DNA from: Cordylochernes scorpioides
Taxonomy: Eukaryota; Arthropoda; Arachnida; Pseudoscorpiones; Chernetidae
Direction: 5' to 3'
Length of the DNA: 64,000 nucleotides
Assembly (NCBI GenBank): GCA_030710605.1
Contig: CP092863.1
Span: 106,936,099 to 107,000,098, forward strand
A model generated the notes under the pieces. The model was not told the origin of the DNA. It did no database searches and was given only the letters and a program-made list of their open reading frames with translations. Shown piece after piece: positions 1 through 11,475 of this stretch. Both the position numbers and the translations under genes were made by a program. Each line of letters opens with the position of its first letter. Within the stretch, counting starts at the first letter, position 1.

Positions 1-2200
1 CGTTTTTCTACATTGATGTGACGCAATGACTGAAAAGATAGTGATGAAAAATATAGGGGATTGGTTAAAGAATATGATTGTTGAAAACGATTGTTGTAGA
101 TGCCCGATAGTGGATGATAAACTTTGTCAAATAATAAAGGTATTTAAACAAATAAAATATAGTGAATAGAAATATAGAAATATGATTGCGGGTACAAAAA
201 GTGGACAAAATTAAACCTGTAATATATAAAATATATAATAAATAATAAAATAAAAATAATTTTTGAAACAATTAGATGTTTTACAATACTAAAATAATAT
301 CATGAAAAATAAAAGTAAATTTGATTAAAGGTTTTTTTTTTTTTAATGTTGGATTAAAAAAATTGTTTATATAATTGAAAGGTAAGAATAAGAATAATTA
401 TTCAAGATTTTATACAAAATTTATAATATAATTGAAGGTTATTAATGATTGGATAAATTTTAAGTAGTGTAAAATTGAACAAAAATTGTCTCTTTTGACG
501 AAAAGTTACAGTTGTGGTGTGTAACTAGATTATATCCCTTTGGTAACATCGGTGTTTCTATGACTCTGAAACTGGAAATACGTGAAATGATCTTTTCGTT
601 TGTCCTCAATGCTGGTATGTAGAGAATGATTTCTCTTTCGCGCGTTAAAAAGTCTATATAAGACTTAACCAAATTGTTTTAATTGGTGTTATCGATTTAA
701 CATGTAAAATGTTTAATATATGTTGTGTTGTGATATCTCGTTGGTGAGATTTATGAGATTCTCGAGGGAATCTAAATGGTTGGTTTGAAACATTTGTTTA
801 AAATGGCGATCATGAAGCTAGCGGTCAAGATGACTGCTTGAGGGGGGAGAGAAGATATTCTCCTTTTGTTGAGTTGGCAATTTTCTGCTATAATTGAAAG
901 ATATGATTTTCTCGGTGTTTGTAGTTGTTGTGTTTCGAAGTTAGTTTAGAAAAAAATATTATTCAGTGTTGTCAGGTTTAGATGTGTGGTGAAAGTTCGA
1001 CTTTCAACGTGGACACGCTTTGAGTTGAGATGTGGTGTCACAGGCGTGAAGGCGTCTTTGGCCTGAAAAGTGAAAAAGTTTTGTGGTGTGGCACTGTGAC
1101 ACGAAGTGAGAAATGTGAATGAAAAGGTGTCACGTGAAGTCTTAGTTTGGTACAAATCTAACCTGTTTAACCATGAATAACAAATTTAATAAAGTCATGG
1201 GTGGTTGTTGTATGAAACACATCGAGAGAATATTTGACTGTTAGTGGATGTGGCACGCTTAATGTGAAATTATTTTATTGTGGCGACGATATAGAGCTAA
1301 GTGGAGCTTGTGTGGCTCAAGATTTGGATTTGCGTGTTAAGTCGCGCACAAAAAATTGTTGCCAATTGGAGAAAGTGATGTGTGAGGGTGTTGTAACGTT
1401 TGTTGATGATTAAATATGCATGTAAAAGGAAAGATGAGGGAGTGTATTTATCCTCGAATATTAACGATTGTAATAAGTTTGGCGGTCTGCGACTTAATTT
1501 AGCTACTGGCGTGGTAGTTGTTTTTCCTAGTGGTGTTTTTGAAGATATTGTATCTTTCGATTTTTGCAATTTAAAAAAAATGCGTTTCACCTATGCTAAT
1601 TTACATATAAGATTTGAATATATTTTTCAAATCGTTGATTATGGTAGCGTTAAAATGATTCTTGTAAAAGGGCAATGTCGTGAGAGTTACAAATAATTTA
1701 AATTGGGCGCTTACTTAAAATGGTGAACATTACCAAATTTTAAGAATTGATAAAGATATTGGTCTTTTGGTATAAAGATAACTAATAAGTAAAACAAAAA
1801 TAAGTTGAGAATTATGATGAATGAGATTTTTTTAAAATAATAATAAGGATTTTTTTTTCAAGTTGTAGACTTGGATAGTACCATTTTAGATAAATTTTGG
1901 ATAGACATGTAAAATTAGTAAATTGGTAAAAATGCGTGATGGGCGAAATTTTTTTTTTTTTTTATGAGTAAAATTGAGAGTAATAACTTGAAATTTATAA
2001 TATGATTAAAAATTAAAGTAAATTTGATCAATGAAAATGTGAGTTTTAAAAGTTGAATTAAAAAATGGTATAAAAAAGGTAAAAATTGATTTTAAAATGC
2101 TTAAAGTGAAAATATAAATACAAAATTTATAGGGAATCAAGTTTTGAACTTGAGGATAAAGTTAAGGTAGGTTTTTTCAAAACTTACAGTTGTGTGAAAG
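1..2200. other. AT-rich intergenic stretch, no gene recognised
   Basis: The sequence is low in C on the plus strand and full of A/G and T runs, much like the spacer inside the LTR element at 25.7-26.8 kb. A 98-codon open frame at 1400-1696 (+) shows no recognisable domain and overlaps an equally long frame on the other strand, so I do not call it a gene. The stretch may be the non-coding interior of a minus-strand retroelement whose leader lies at 2.2-2.75 kb; this is inference only. Confidence 0.4.
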
Positions 2201-2740
2201 TTCAGTCAGGAAACTTGGTCCTGGCTTGTAACTTCTGGAAAGTTGTTTGTCGCTTGTTTCCTCGATGCCATTGTCTCGACGATGTCAAGTCGAAGGTGTG
2301 GAACTTGTCACAGGGTTTGGGCCACATCGCTGCTCGGTTTCCATGACTTGCGGGAATATCGGGGCTGTCGTTGGCGCGGTCAGCTTGCTCCCGACGTTGG
2401 CGATCGGTTAGCGGGTATGCGGAAGTCCGTTGGGGCGGCGTTTCTTCCGTAAATATCGTCTCTTGTTGGGGGGAGAGATTGCTTTGTCGTTTCGTTGGTA
2501 TGGCGGGCTTGTTCCTCCATCTTTGCTCTTTCTCCGCTTCCTATCTGAACGGTCTTCTTACCTCTTCGTTGTGTCATCCTTCGTTTTGGTTATCCTGTCG
2601 ACTCATGTAATGAAATGAGAATTCCAGTAGCTTTTGTAGAGATCCTGTCGACTCATGTAATGATGAGATGAGAATTCCAGTAGCTTTTGTAGAGATCCTG
2701 TCGACTACTGAAATAATGTTGAAGTCCTGGTAGCTCTTGT
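2200..2740 (-). pseudogene. Remnant of an LTR-retroelement leader and gag start (tentative)
   Basis: This is a GC-richer island. On the minus strand it carries three copies of the motif AGTCGACAGGAT followed by a short open frame (2380-2577, 65 codons, rich in Arg, Lys and Glu). The same motif lies just inside the LTR of the minus-strand element at 29.6 kb and just upstream of the gag-type ORF at 51.2 kb. By position I infer a decayed relative of those elements. No protease, reverse transcriptase or zinc knuckle can be read here. Confidence 0.3.
2592..2735. repeat. Three tandem units of about 50-53 bp
   Basis: Units begin at 2592, 2642 and 2695, each with ATCCTGTCGACT and followed by GAATTCCAGTAGCTTTTGT or a close variant. 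The third unit is diverged. They triplicate the leader motif described for the surrounding remnant. Confidence 0.8.
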
Positions 2741-3045
2741 TGTACTGTGTTGACCAAGAGGAACAGTCAGGATGTAGAGTTTTCCAGTACCTCTCTGCAC
2801 CTTGGAAGACCTTTAAAAGTTCTCGCAAAATACAGGCAGTCGTGGTCGAGGCAGAGTGGAAAAGCTTGGGGATATCCACACAAAAAAACGAAGACACAGT
2901 TGCACTAAGAAAGTTCCGTAAACAGATAAAAGTTGAGCTAGTAAGGCAAGATGGAGATAGACGAGTTCTTCCTAACTACATGTTGGATGAGATCGACATA
3001 ACATACGACATACGACCGACGCGGCTTGCACTAAGGGTGAACTAA
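2737..3045 (+). other. Unrecognised 102-codon open frame
   Basis: This plus-strand open frame has a fairly normal amino-acid mix (Lys/Arg/Glu rich, ending near a TRLALRVN tail). I see no motif, signal peptide or membrane segment. It overlaps a 107-codon frame on the opposite strand and follows directly on retroelement leader repeats, so it may simply be LTR sequence that happens to be open. It is listed because it lies in one of the few GC-balanced stretches. Confidence 0.12.
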
Positions 3046-3480
3046 ACTAAACTGTACTGAACTGACTGAACTGTCAAGAGGACTGTAAGGTGATGATTTA
3101 TAGGTTAAAGACGGGGCGACCTTATGTGACAGGGGCGTTTGAGAAAGGGCGCCTTTACCTGTCCAGGTGTGAGAGGGGTCTCTGCATTCCACCACATGTG
3201 ACAGTGTGGGTGGCCTGTCGTGGGAACTGTGAATCTACCTGATTTATGACTTCCATCTTTAGACTCTGTTGTTTTGGCAATACTATATGTTCGATCTCTG
3301 CCCTAGCTCAACTCTTAAATCCATTACAGAGTTTATTTATTTATCCACTTTGTACAAAGTACATTACATATGGTGATGCAATGACACAGATTAATCATGC
3401 GCATAATTATTTATAGATGTGTCTCTATATACAACATGACAATCTTATTATAAGTTATATACACAGTATGGGGTTGTTGG
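3046..3480. other. Intergenic stretch, possible LTR remnant
   Basis: GC-balanced at first (runs of GGGGCG and CCTGTCC), then AT-rich. There is no open frame and no repeat partner in the window. It could be the outer part of the LTR whose leader is at 2.6-2.74 kb, but no second copy is present to prove it. Confidence 0.3.
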
Positions 3481-3514
3481 TTTAAAATACTATATATATA
3501 TATATATATTAAGA

Positions 3515-3615
3515 AAAAGGCATCTCCTTATCGTGCAACTTGAAGTTGCTGATGGCTGGCGCCATCTGTCGGAATAATTATCAACTATTCTCGTTGATTT
3601 TTAATTATTCCAGAA
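3515..3615 (+). repeat. Half-copy of hairpin repeat family S2
   Basis: Begins with GGCATCTCCT, then a GCAACTTGAAGTTGC palindrome, a GATGGC...GCCATC hairpin and a GGAATAA...TTATTCC outer stem with ATCAAC/GTTGAT inside it. The same order of stems recurs at 15.6, 23.3, 42.8-43.1 and 47.4 kb. It follows a short TA microsatellite (about 3491-3510). Confidence 0.8.
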
Positions 3616-4505
3616 TATTCATATATATATGAAAATTTTATATCGACAACATTTTTATGGAATTGTGTAAAATTGTATTTAATGATATTCTAACTCGTGT
3701 CCTATTGGCAATTCACTATTTAGTGTTTTATCCTGTAGATTGGCTTTCGTCCCGACAGATAGAGAGAGATACTTGTGAATTAAATATTTTGAAAATAAAC
3801 CTTTCCCTGGAAACCTGATATTTTCACCTTAAAAGGAAAAAAAGTAGAAAAACCTTTAAAGGTAGTTCTATATTGAATTAATTTGAATTCTGCGAATATA
3901 CACTTCTTTTATATATAGGCATATATACATTAATATTGCAATCAATTAAATATTTTCATTATTCAAATATATAAATTAAATATACGCATGGTATATTTAA
4001 TATGTCATATATGTTAATTTAGTATATCATATTAAAATATATTCATTATATATATAATATATATAGAGAAATATTGAGAATATTATATTTTATAAATGTT
4101 TTTTTTTTATTATTACAATATATTGAAATATATAGGATTTGGCCATTTGAATATTTCATCAGAGATGTATGCGTATAAGTTATAATTTGCACAATTTGAA
4201 GAAAAAAAACATTGAAGTGTGTTTTCTTTTTCTTTTAAATTTGATTCATTTTGCATAGCTCTTTTTTACAAAAACCGAATATGATTTAATAAACAATAAT
4301 TTAATTAATTTTTGACACTTTTTTTAGCGTATTATGCATTATTTAATTGAATTTATATTTAAATCTATAGTTGTAAGTAGGGTTTTGGTATTAAAATATA
4401 TTGAAGTTTTTGTTTTTTGATTCTTTATATGTAAAATAAAATAACAAAAACATATCCCCTATTTAATCCAATTATATTAATAAAGATGAAGTTTCTATAG
4501 AGTTA
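3616..4505. other. AT-rich intergenic sequence
   Basis: Poly-A and poly-T tracts and TATA-rich runs fill this stretch. No coding frame and no recognisable element are seen. Confidence 0.6.
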
Positions 4506-4511
4506 TATATA

Positions 4512-5981
4512 CAGTAGAACCTTTCTATAGAGGTCAATGCAAGTTGTAGAGCCAAAGTGTCCCTTGTGGAGAGGTGTCCTCTTACCTGAAGTTGCTAAAT
4601 AGTAAAAAATGGTCATTTAAGCAATGAAAAATGTTTCTTTGTGGAGAGGTGTCCTCTTACCTGAGAACAGTTAAATAGTAAAAATGGTCATTTAAGCAAT
4701 GAAAACTGTTCTTTATGGAGAAGTGTCCTCTTACCTGAGAACAGCTAAATAGTAAAAATGGTCATTTAAGCAATGAAAACTGTCCTTTATGGAGATGTGT
4801 CCACTTACCAGAGAACAGATAAATAGTAAAAATGGTCATTTGAGCAATGAAAACTGTCCTTTATGGAGATGTGTCCACTTACCAGAGAACAGATAAATAG
4901 TAAAAATGGTCATTTAAGCAATGAAAACTGTCCTTCATGAAGGTGTGTCCACTTACCAGAGAACAGCTAAATAGTAAAAATGGTCAATTAAGCAATGAAA
5001 ACTGTTCTTTGTGGAGATGTGTCCTCTTACCTGAGAACAGCTAAATAGTGAAAATTGGTCATTTAAGCAATGAAAATCGTTCTTTGTGGAGATGTGTCCT
5101 CTTACCAGAGAACAGCTAAATAGTAAAAATGGTCATTTAAGCAATGAAAACCGTTCTTTGTGGAGAGGTGTCCTCTTACCTGAGAACAGCTAAATAGTAA
5201 AAATTGGTCATTTAAGCAATGAAAACTGTTCTCTGTGGAGAGGTGTCCTCTTACTTGAGAGAAGCTAAATAGTAAAAATGGTCATTTAAGCAATGAAAAT
5301 CGTTCTTTGTGGAGAGGTGTCCTCTTACCAGAGAACAGATAAATAGTAAAAATGGTCATTTAAGCAATGAAGACTGTTCTTAATGGAGATGTGTCCACTT
5401 ACCAGAGAACAGCTAAATGGTAAAAATGGTCATTTGAGAAATGAAAACTTTCCTTTATGGAGAGGTGTCCTCTTACCTGAGAGAAGATAAATAGTAAAAA
5501 TGGTCATTTAAGCAATGAAAACTGTTCTTTGTCGAGAGGTGTTCTCTTACCTGAGAGCAGATAAAAAGTATAAATCGTGATTTGAGCAATGAAAACCGTC
5601 CTTTGTGGAGAGGTGTCCTCTTACCTGAGAGAAGATATATAGTAGAAATGGTCATTTAAGCAATGAAAACAGTTTTTTTTTGTGGAGAGGTGTCAACTTA
5701 CATTGTCATCAGGTTTTAACAAGTGTACAAAATTTCAAATTTCTACGTGCTCTAGAAGTATAATAAAATCGATTACAGATTTGTGGACAGACAGAAATGG
5801 AAGCAAGTTAAATAAAAGCTTTTAAAAATGGTCATTTAGGCAATTAAGCCTATTCTTTGTGGAGATGTGTCCTCTTACCCGAGAGCAACCTAATAGTAAA
5901 AATGGTTAATTAAGAAATTAAAATTGTTCTTTGTGGAGAGGTGTCCTCTAGCGGGAGTGTCCTCTCATGTAGGTTCTATTG
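4512..5981. mobile_element. Pogo/Tigger-like MITE expanded into an ~86-bp minisatellite
   Basis: The left end reads CAGTAGAACCT and the right end AGGTTCTATTG, nearly perfect inverted termini flanked by TA on both sides, as expected of Tc1/mariner-superfamily insertion (established knowledge). Between them lie about 16 imperfect repeats of roughly 86 bp containing GTGTCCTCTTACC, AACAGCTAAATAGTAAAAA and TGGTCATTTAAGCAATGAAA. A compact version of the same element, with about one unit, lies at 38177-38359. An unrelated segment (about 5700-5815) interrupts the array. No transposase is encoded. Confidence 0.8.
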
Positions 5982-5984
5982 TAT

Positions 5985-6374
5985 TATAATTTTAAATTAT
6001 ATAATATAGAGGAATTTATAATTAACATATAAAATGCCTTTCCAGTGTTCTGGGACAAAAGTTTAAAGGAATATATAAATTTTCCTAGAGAGCAGGAGGT
6101 TATAAAGTAAATTAAAAATTCTATTAAAGTTAATTCAACTTTATAATGAAATGTAATTGTGTGCGAGAGTTTACAGCGAGGGAAATAGTTTCTTTTAATT
6201 ATAATTTTAATTATATAACTCTGGGCGTATATATAAGATTAATTTTTAATTTTGTAAATTAATAAAGTTTTACATTCTGGCTGCTATATGATTATATGAC
6301 AGTAATTTTTCACCCTCTTTCAAAGAATTTATTACATAGAGAACAAAAAGGTATTTACATATTAGCTAGCTAAA
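5985..6374. other. AT-rich intergenic sequence
   Basis: Non-coding sequence between the minisatellite MITE and the retrozyme-like pair. Nothing recognisable is seen. Confidence 0.6.
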
Positions 6375-6440
6375 ACTTCTTTTGGAAGTATCGGCTGATT
6401 CTAAAATCTCTTTCTTCTTCTAGGATGTTATAAATATGAC

Positions 6441-6485
6441 CTCTGTACTGATGAAGGACATAGCCTGAAACTATGGTATACAGGT
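6441..6485 (+). ncRNA. Type I hammerhead ribozyme, copy 1
   Basis: The catalytic box CTGATGA is at 6448-6454. Stem II (AGG at 6455 with CCT ending at 6466) closes a 6-nt loop. GAAA is at 6467-6470, and a short near-palindromic stem III (CTATGG) is followed by GTA, an allowed NUH cleavage triplet. Stem I pairs 6442-6447 with 6479-6484 through six consecutive pairs, one of them a G-U. All invariant core positions are present. Very short stem III is typical of hammerheads in Penelope-like elements and animal retrozymes, where dimers are thought to be the active form. Confidence 0.85.
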
Positions 6486-6975
6486 TGTTGGCTTTTGTCT
6501 GAATCTGCTAAAATGGTGTTGTGGCTTATTCTTTACCATCACTACTATTGGGAGCTAAGACTTTCCTATTCTACCATCGAGCAGAGTAATCACCAACACC
6601 TCTAAGAAATTAATACTTTTAATTTCCTTTCATAACTAACTAACTTACATCATTTCTAAAATCCAAATATATACATGCAAAGTAACCCGGTCATCAGGTC
6701 AAAAATATAAATATATTAATCTATGAAAAACAACTTATAAAAAATGCTAACAACTAGTAAAGTTATTTTATTAGAATAATGAACAAGTGCATCGTTATGA
6801 TGCATAATTAAAGCGAGAGGTGTCTCTTTTGGTGTATGAATATCATCTTCCCGCAAATTTAGGTTTTATTCTTTACTGAAAATACCCTTTCCACACTTCA
6901 CCAGCTTAAACATCTGTTTTGTAAATTCGACCGATTCTATAACCCCTCTCGTAGGATGTTATGGAATCAAAGCCG

Positions 6976-7022
6976 TCCCTGTACTGATGAGGGTCATAGC
7001 CTGAAACCATGGTATACTGGTT
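6976..7022 (+). ncRNA. Type I hammerhead ribozyme, copy 2
   Basis: CTGATGA is at 6984-6990, stem II is GGG...CCT with one wobble at its base, GAAA is at 7003-7006, and stem III is the palindrome CCATGG followed by GTA. Stem I pairs 6978-6983 with 7015-7020 except for one T-T mismatch. The core is complete. Compared with copy 1, stem III is a perfect palindrome while stem I is weaker. Confidence 0.85.
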
Positions 7023-7256
7023 GTTGGCTGTTGTCTGAATTTGTCAAAACTGGGGTTGTGGCTCATTCCTTATCAACGTTAGTAAAGTTATTTTACTAGG
7101 GTGATGAACAAGTGCATCGTTCTGATGCATAATTAAAGGGAGAGGTGTCATATATTTGAGCCGCGTTAAACCACTACCTACAAACAAGCCATATTCCCAA
7201 AAGATATTTTCATCAATTAATCATAATTGAGATTATTATGAAATAGAATATAATTG

Positions 7257-7600
7257 ATTATGAAAAAATGAAGGATAAAAAGATCAGGTGTTGAAATAAA
7301 AAATATAAATGGCATATCCTGACCAGGAGCACATGTGCTTTACAGAAAGCAGAGCGCCATCTGGTGGAACAGAAATCAACTAATCATTGATTTAGCCTGT
7401 TCCCTGATATTTGGCCAACCCAATTTCTTGATAAATTCGTGGATGACTTTTCTTGATTTATCAAGAAATTGGGTTGGCAAAATATCAGGGAACAGGCTAA
7501 ATCAATGTTTAGTTGATTTCTGTTACACCAGATGGCGTTCTGCCTTCTATAAAACACATGTGCTCCTGGTCAGAATATGCCATTTTTATTTTTAATAATT
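7257..7600. mobile_element. Foldback element of hairpin repeat family S1
   Basis: Two arms of about 135 bp face each other. The left arm starts GGCATATCCTGACCAGGAGC near 7312 and runs to TTTCTTGATAAAT. The right arm is its reverse complement and ends near 7585. Each arm contains the AGCACATGTGCT palindrome, a GGC...GCC hairpin, and a GGAACAG...CTGTTCC stem holding AAATCA...TGATTT. No protein is encoded. The 350-bp satellite at 30.4-35.6 kb is built from the same arm. Confidence 0.85.
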
Positions 7601-7684
7601 GATTATGTGAAAAATAAACAAAAAAATATAAAAAAATGGTCAGATGTTATTATTGAAAACAAAATAAGTATTTACTGATACCTT

Positions 7685-7795
7685 ATATGAACATTTTATA
7701 AATATTTTTGTAACAAGTTAAATCAACGTTTAGTTGATTTTTGTTACACTAGATGGTGCTCTGCTATTTGCTAATGTGAGTGGTCAGGATATGCT
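7685..7795. repeat. Half-copy of hairpin repeat S1 (right arm)
   Basis: A diverged right arm with AAATCAACGTTTAGTTGATTT, then GATGGTGCTCTGC and GGTCAGGATATGC. The CACATG palindrome is decayed. Confidence 0.65.
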
Positions 7796-8405
7796 TATTT
7801 ACAATACAATATAATGCGCCTTATAATTGTATAACGACATTTGAAAATTATCCTAGTGGACATTGCATCTGCCCGGTAAGCCGAACACTGTGGGTTCGAA
7901 TCCCATCCCTGGATACTTTTATTTTTCCGTTCATCATTACTCTTCACAATTCATCCTTTCATACTTCATCCCTAAGGTTAGAAATAATAGTTTTTTTGCT
8001 TATCCCTAGTAGACGTGGTACAGGCCATGATAATCATGGTGGTAGAAGTTGGCGACTGCTTTTACTGTAAGTGCACCACATGTCTACACATGTGAAAAGC
8101 AGTTCAACTTGGCACTTACAAATGTACCAGAGCCCCGTTTGGTTACTTGCACTCGCTGGTGTGGTTGGACTTTTGCAAGAATCGGGGGGCCATTGTATCA
8201 TTTTATTTTAATAAGAAAAAAAATGCCCAATGCGGGAATCGAACCCGGGTCATAGCGGTCGAAAACCAACGGTTTAGACCATCTTTCCAACAACCCCCAG
8301 AAATAATAGTTATTTCTCCTTTAAAAAAATTCGATTTTTCGTTCAAAAGAAACACATGCGGGATAATTTTCAAATGTCGTTCTACAATATGCTTATTTAG
8401 TTTTT
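7796..8405. mobile_element. Foldback MITE C, split by a SINE
   Basis: The left part carries ACGACATTTGAAAATTATCC and the right part its counterpart GGATAATTTTCAAATGTCGT. The same arms form an uninterrupted foldback at 46195-46400 and another copy at 48745-49030. Inside the left half lies a tRNA-like B-box stretch (TGGGTTCGAATCCCA near 7889-7905), also present in the 48.8-kb copy. The right half is separated by the SINE at 7993-8298. Confidence 0.65.
7980..8311 (-). mobile_element. tRNA-derived SINE, full copy with 13-bp target duplication
   Basis: The element proper spans 7993-8298 and is flanked by the perfect direct repeat AGAAATAATAGTT (7980-7992 and 8299-8311). Read on the minus strand it starts with a tRNA-like head carrying a clear pol III B box (GGGTTCGATTCCCGC). 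After a T-rich linker comes a body with TTGCAAGAATC and ACACATGTGTAGACATGTGG read in either sense, and it ends in an A-rich tail next to the duplication. A second full copy is at 44962-45279 and a decayed one at about 35690-35930. Promoter in the head, A tail and target duplication are the standard marks of LINE-mobilised SINEs. The family is not one I can name. Confidence 0.9.
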
Positions 8406-9835
8406 AATAATTAATTATAAACCCCCCCTAATTCAAGTATCGATTATACTTACTGTACATTTAAATAACTTGCTATATCTGTGTCAAATACTTAAGGTAC
8501 ATGTTTAAAAGTATATTTTCCAAATAGAAATAGTGTAACACATAGAAAATTAGGTAAGACACACTTCAGGCTGACTCTGCAATTTATTTAAAGCCAGAAT
8601 AGATTAAAATTGATTTAAAAAATACAAGAGACGCAATGAGGGAAGTTTACGTAGAGTAATAAAATATATAGACAAATAAATTAATAATCTGTTAATAAAA
8701 TAATAAATACTTTGCTACAATAAAACTTCATTCAAAAATAGCATATCATTAAAATATATTTTATCATTCAATCATTTTTTTTAGAAGTGATCAAATATAA
8801 ATAATAAAAAATTATATTTTTATATCCAGAATATTATTATAAAATAATCATGAAATTTTTTAAAAATCAATGAACACATTGACTTGAGCTTTAAGAATAT
8901 TCAACTAAAATAGACGATAATGAAAATAATTATCATCATATTTTATAAACTGCTCGAAAAAAATTAATTTTGTTTAATAATCCAATTAAAAGCACAAATA
9001 TTTACTATCACAAAAATTAAAAAAGATAATTATAAATGGTGAATAAAGGTTGTGGAATGTTTAGTTGACGCCATTTTTTTAAAATAGATCTTTTGTTTTG
9101 GCGGATTATCACGTGGTTCACCTAGCTATTTAACCTGCAGACGATAATTTTAAATCTTCTAACAATGGCGGGAAATCCTTTATCTCGTCTGATAACGCCG
9201 CCATCTTGGATTTTTTTTCTCTCTCTCCTTTTAGTCCTAATTATTTTTCAGGATAATGTTCTCCGACTTCCATTATATTCTGTGACGCTTTAAAAAAAAG
9301 AAATAATGGAATTAATATTTTTTAAAATCTTTATAAAAAGATCGTTTTTATCTCTAAAAAAAACAAGTGTATTAAAATACGGAAAATCTAATTTTTATTA
9401 TAAAATAATAACCTTGTTAAAAGAAACGAAGAGTTAAAATATTAATATTTATGTACTAATAATCTACTTTTTTAAAAGTAGCTTGAAAGGGTTTAGTTAA
9501 AAAATAATAGTTAACTTTTTTAAAGAAGAAATTTATTAGGGGCATAATAAAAAAACTATTTTATTATCCATAAAAAACTAAGCGTATTAAAATTCAAAAA
9601 TATATTATTTTCAATTTCTTTATATGTAATTAAGTACTTCGGTATATATGTATATATGTTTGTACCAGGTTGGTTTAAAAAAAAACGAACCAATTTTGCT
9701 TTTGCATTCCCTATATAATACATTAGGGAATTACGAATATCCTATTTATATTTTTATTTGAAATTATTTAGATCGATAATAGTGAGTAAATTTACTTCTC
9801 CGAATTACGAAAATCATGATAATCATGATATATCA
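8406..9835. other. AT-rich intergenic sequence
   Basis: No coding frame. A modest GC rise at about 9060-9230 contains two GGCGG or GCCGCC stretches near AATGGCGGGAAA and CGCCGCCATCTTGG. Similar short GCC-ATG words occur at 39.4 and 41.5-41.7 kb, but I see no alignable repeat. Confidence 0.5.
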
Positions 9836-9838
9836 CTA

Positions 9839-10618
9839 TACACTCATGGACAAAACTTAAGGAAGTTGTACCTTCTATTATGTATATTGGGATTCAGACA
9901 ATAACTCTGAAAGATACACTCATGAACAAAGCTTAAGGAAGTTGTACCTTCTATTATGTATATTGGGATTCAGACAATAACTCTGAAAGATACACTCATG
10001 GACAAAACTTAAGGAAGTTGTACCTTCTATTATGTATATTGGGATTCAGACAATAACTCTGAAAGATACACTCATGGACAAAACTTAAGGAAGTTGTACC
10101 TTCTATTATGTATATTGGGATTCAGACAATAACTCTGAAAGATACACTCATGGACAAAACTTGAGGAAGTTGTACCTTCTATTATGTATATTGGGATTCA
10201 GACAATAACTCTGAAAGATACACTCATGGACAAAAATTAAGGAAGTTGTACCTTCAATTATGTATATTGGGATTAAGACAATAACTCTGAAAGATACACT
10301 CATGGACAAAACTTAAGGAAGTTGTACCTTCTATTATGTATATTGGGATTCAGACAATAACTCTGAATATACACTCATGGACAAAACTTAAGGAAGTTGT
10401 ACCTTCTATTATGTATATTGGGATTCAGACAATAACTCTGAAAGATACACTCATGGACAAAACTTAAGGAAGTTGTACCTTTTATTATGTATATTGGGAT
10501 TCAGACATCAACTCTGAAAGATATTACAGTGACCTTTATTGAAGACACACGAAATAACCAAGTGTGAACAAAATTGCCTATGTCTCTTTACACTTTCTTA
10601 AGTTTTGCCCACGAGTAC
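9839..10618. mobile_element. Tc1-like MITE A containing nine 76-bp minisatellite units
   Basis: Units start at 9841, 9917, 9993, 10069, 10145, 10221, 10297, 10371 and 10447. Each begins CACTCATGGACAAAACTTA and carries ATGTATATTGGGATTCAGAC. After the last unit comes a unique body (ATTACAGTGACC, then ACCAAGTGTGAAC) and an inverted end TTAAGTTTTGCCCACGAGTA. The unit start is itself the terminal inverted repeat, so the array is a repeated end plus sub-terminal sequence. TA at the borders and this type of terminus suggest the Tc1/mariner superfamily (inference). Other copies are at 11.9, 13.2, 14.1-15.0, 39.7 and 42.3 kb. Confidence 0.8.
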
Positions 10619-10870
10619 ATTTAACATATCCAGATGAATTTTGCCACGAAATAGATTTAAGCCTGGAAAAAATCACTGTCACAGTTTCATACGCAGAATA
10701 TCCATTTAAGTCTTTTTATTTACTTCAATATTCTTGATTTGGAAAAAACGGTGAAGATAATATAAAATTGAACAGTATAATAAATAATAGGACTAAAGCA
10801 ATTTTGGTTCTAGTTACAGATAACTTTATTAGATACCGCTCAAAAAGAGCAACCCAGATCATAATATTTT
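10619..10870. other. AT-rich spacer between tandem arrays
   Basis: Non-coding; nothing recognisable. Confidence 0.6.
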
Positions 10871-11475
10871 TCATATATTTAGTTAATTGAATATAGAAAT
10901 ATGTAAATAGGCATGTTTCATATAATTCGTTTACATAGTTAATTGAATAGAGAGATATGTAAAGAAGTATGTTTCATAAAACCGTTTACATAGCTAATTG
11001 AATAGAGAAATATGTAAAGGAGTATGTTTCATACAATCCGTTTACATAGATAATTGAATAGAGAAATATGTAAAGAGGTATGTTTCATATAATTCGTTTA
11101 CATAGTTAATTGAATAGAGAGATATGTAAAGAAGTATGTTTCATACAAACCTTTTACATATTTAATTGAATAGAGCGATATGTAAAGAAGTATGTTTCAT
11201 ACAACCGTTTACATAGCTAACTGAATAGAGAGATATGTAAATAAGTATGTTTCACCCAAACCGTTTACATAGTTATTTGAATAGAAGATGTGTAAATAAG
11301 TATGTGTTTCATATATAAAATTCATATAAATAGTTAATTGAATAGAGAGGTATGTAAATAAGTATGTTCATACAGTTATATACATAGTTATTGAATAGAG
11401 AGATATTTAAAGAAGTATGTTTCGTACAATCCGTTTACATAGCTAATTGAATAGAGATATATGTAAAGAAGTTAT
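10871..11475. repeat. Tandem array of a ~56-bp unit, about 10-11 copies
   Basis: The units carry CGTTTACATAG, AATTGAATAGAGA and ATGTAAAGAAGTATGTTTCA. Spacing between successive GTTTACATAG motifs is 55-56 bp (10929, 10984, 11040, 11096). The last units are more diverged. No inverted termini were found around it, unlike the other minisatellites in the window. Confidence 0.85.

Larger units (their letters stand above)
6375..7155 (+). mobile_element. Tandem pair of retrozyme-like units with hammerhead ribozymes
   Basis: Two diverged copies of one non-coding unit follow each other in the same orientation. Each has a segment ending TAGGATGTTAT, then a hammerhead ribozyme, then GGTTGTTGGCT, then TTGTGGCTCATTC or a near match, and a tail ending near AATTAAAGGGAGAGGTGTC (tails at about 6833 and 7150). 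The predicted cleavage sites, after 6478 and after 7014, would release a 536-nt RNA. Animal retrozymes are known as small non-coding tandem repeats carrying type I hammerheads and thought to use other elements' enzymes. Assignment to that class is inference. Extra sequence in the first tail (about 6550-6760) suggests a later insertion or divergence. Confidence 0.7.

Noticed and set aside
3530..3560. GCTGATGGC in repeat S2 as a hammerhead box
   Set aside because: The seventh base of the box is G, and no GAAA follows the GGC...GCC hairpin.
8223..8297. Functional tRNA gene (also 45195-45275)
   Set aside because: Only the B box is good; acceptor and anticodon stems do not pair, and the segments are SINE heads with target duplications.
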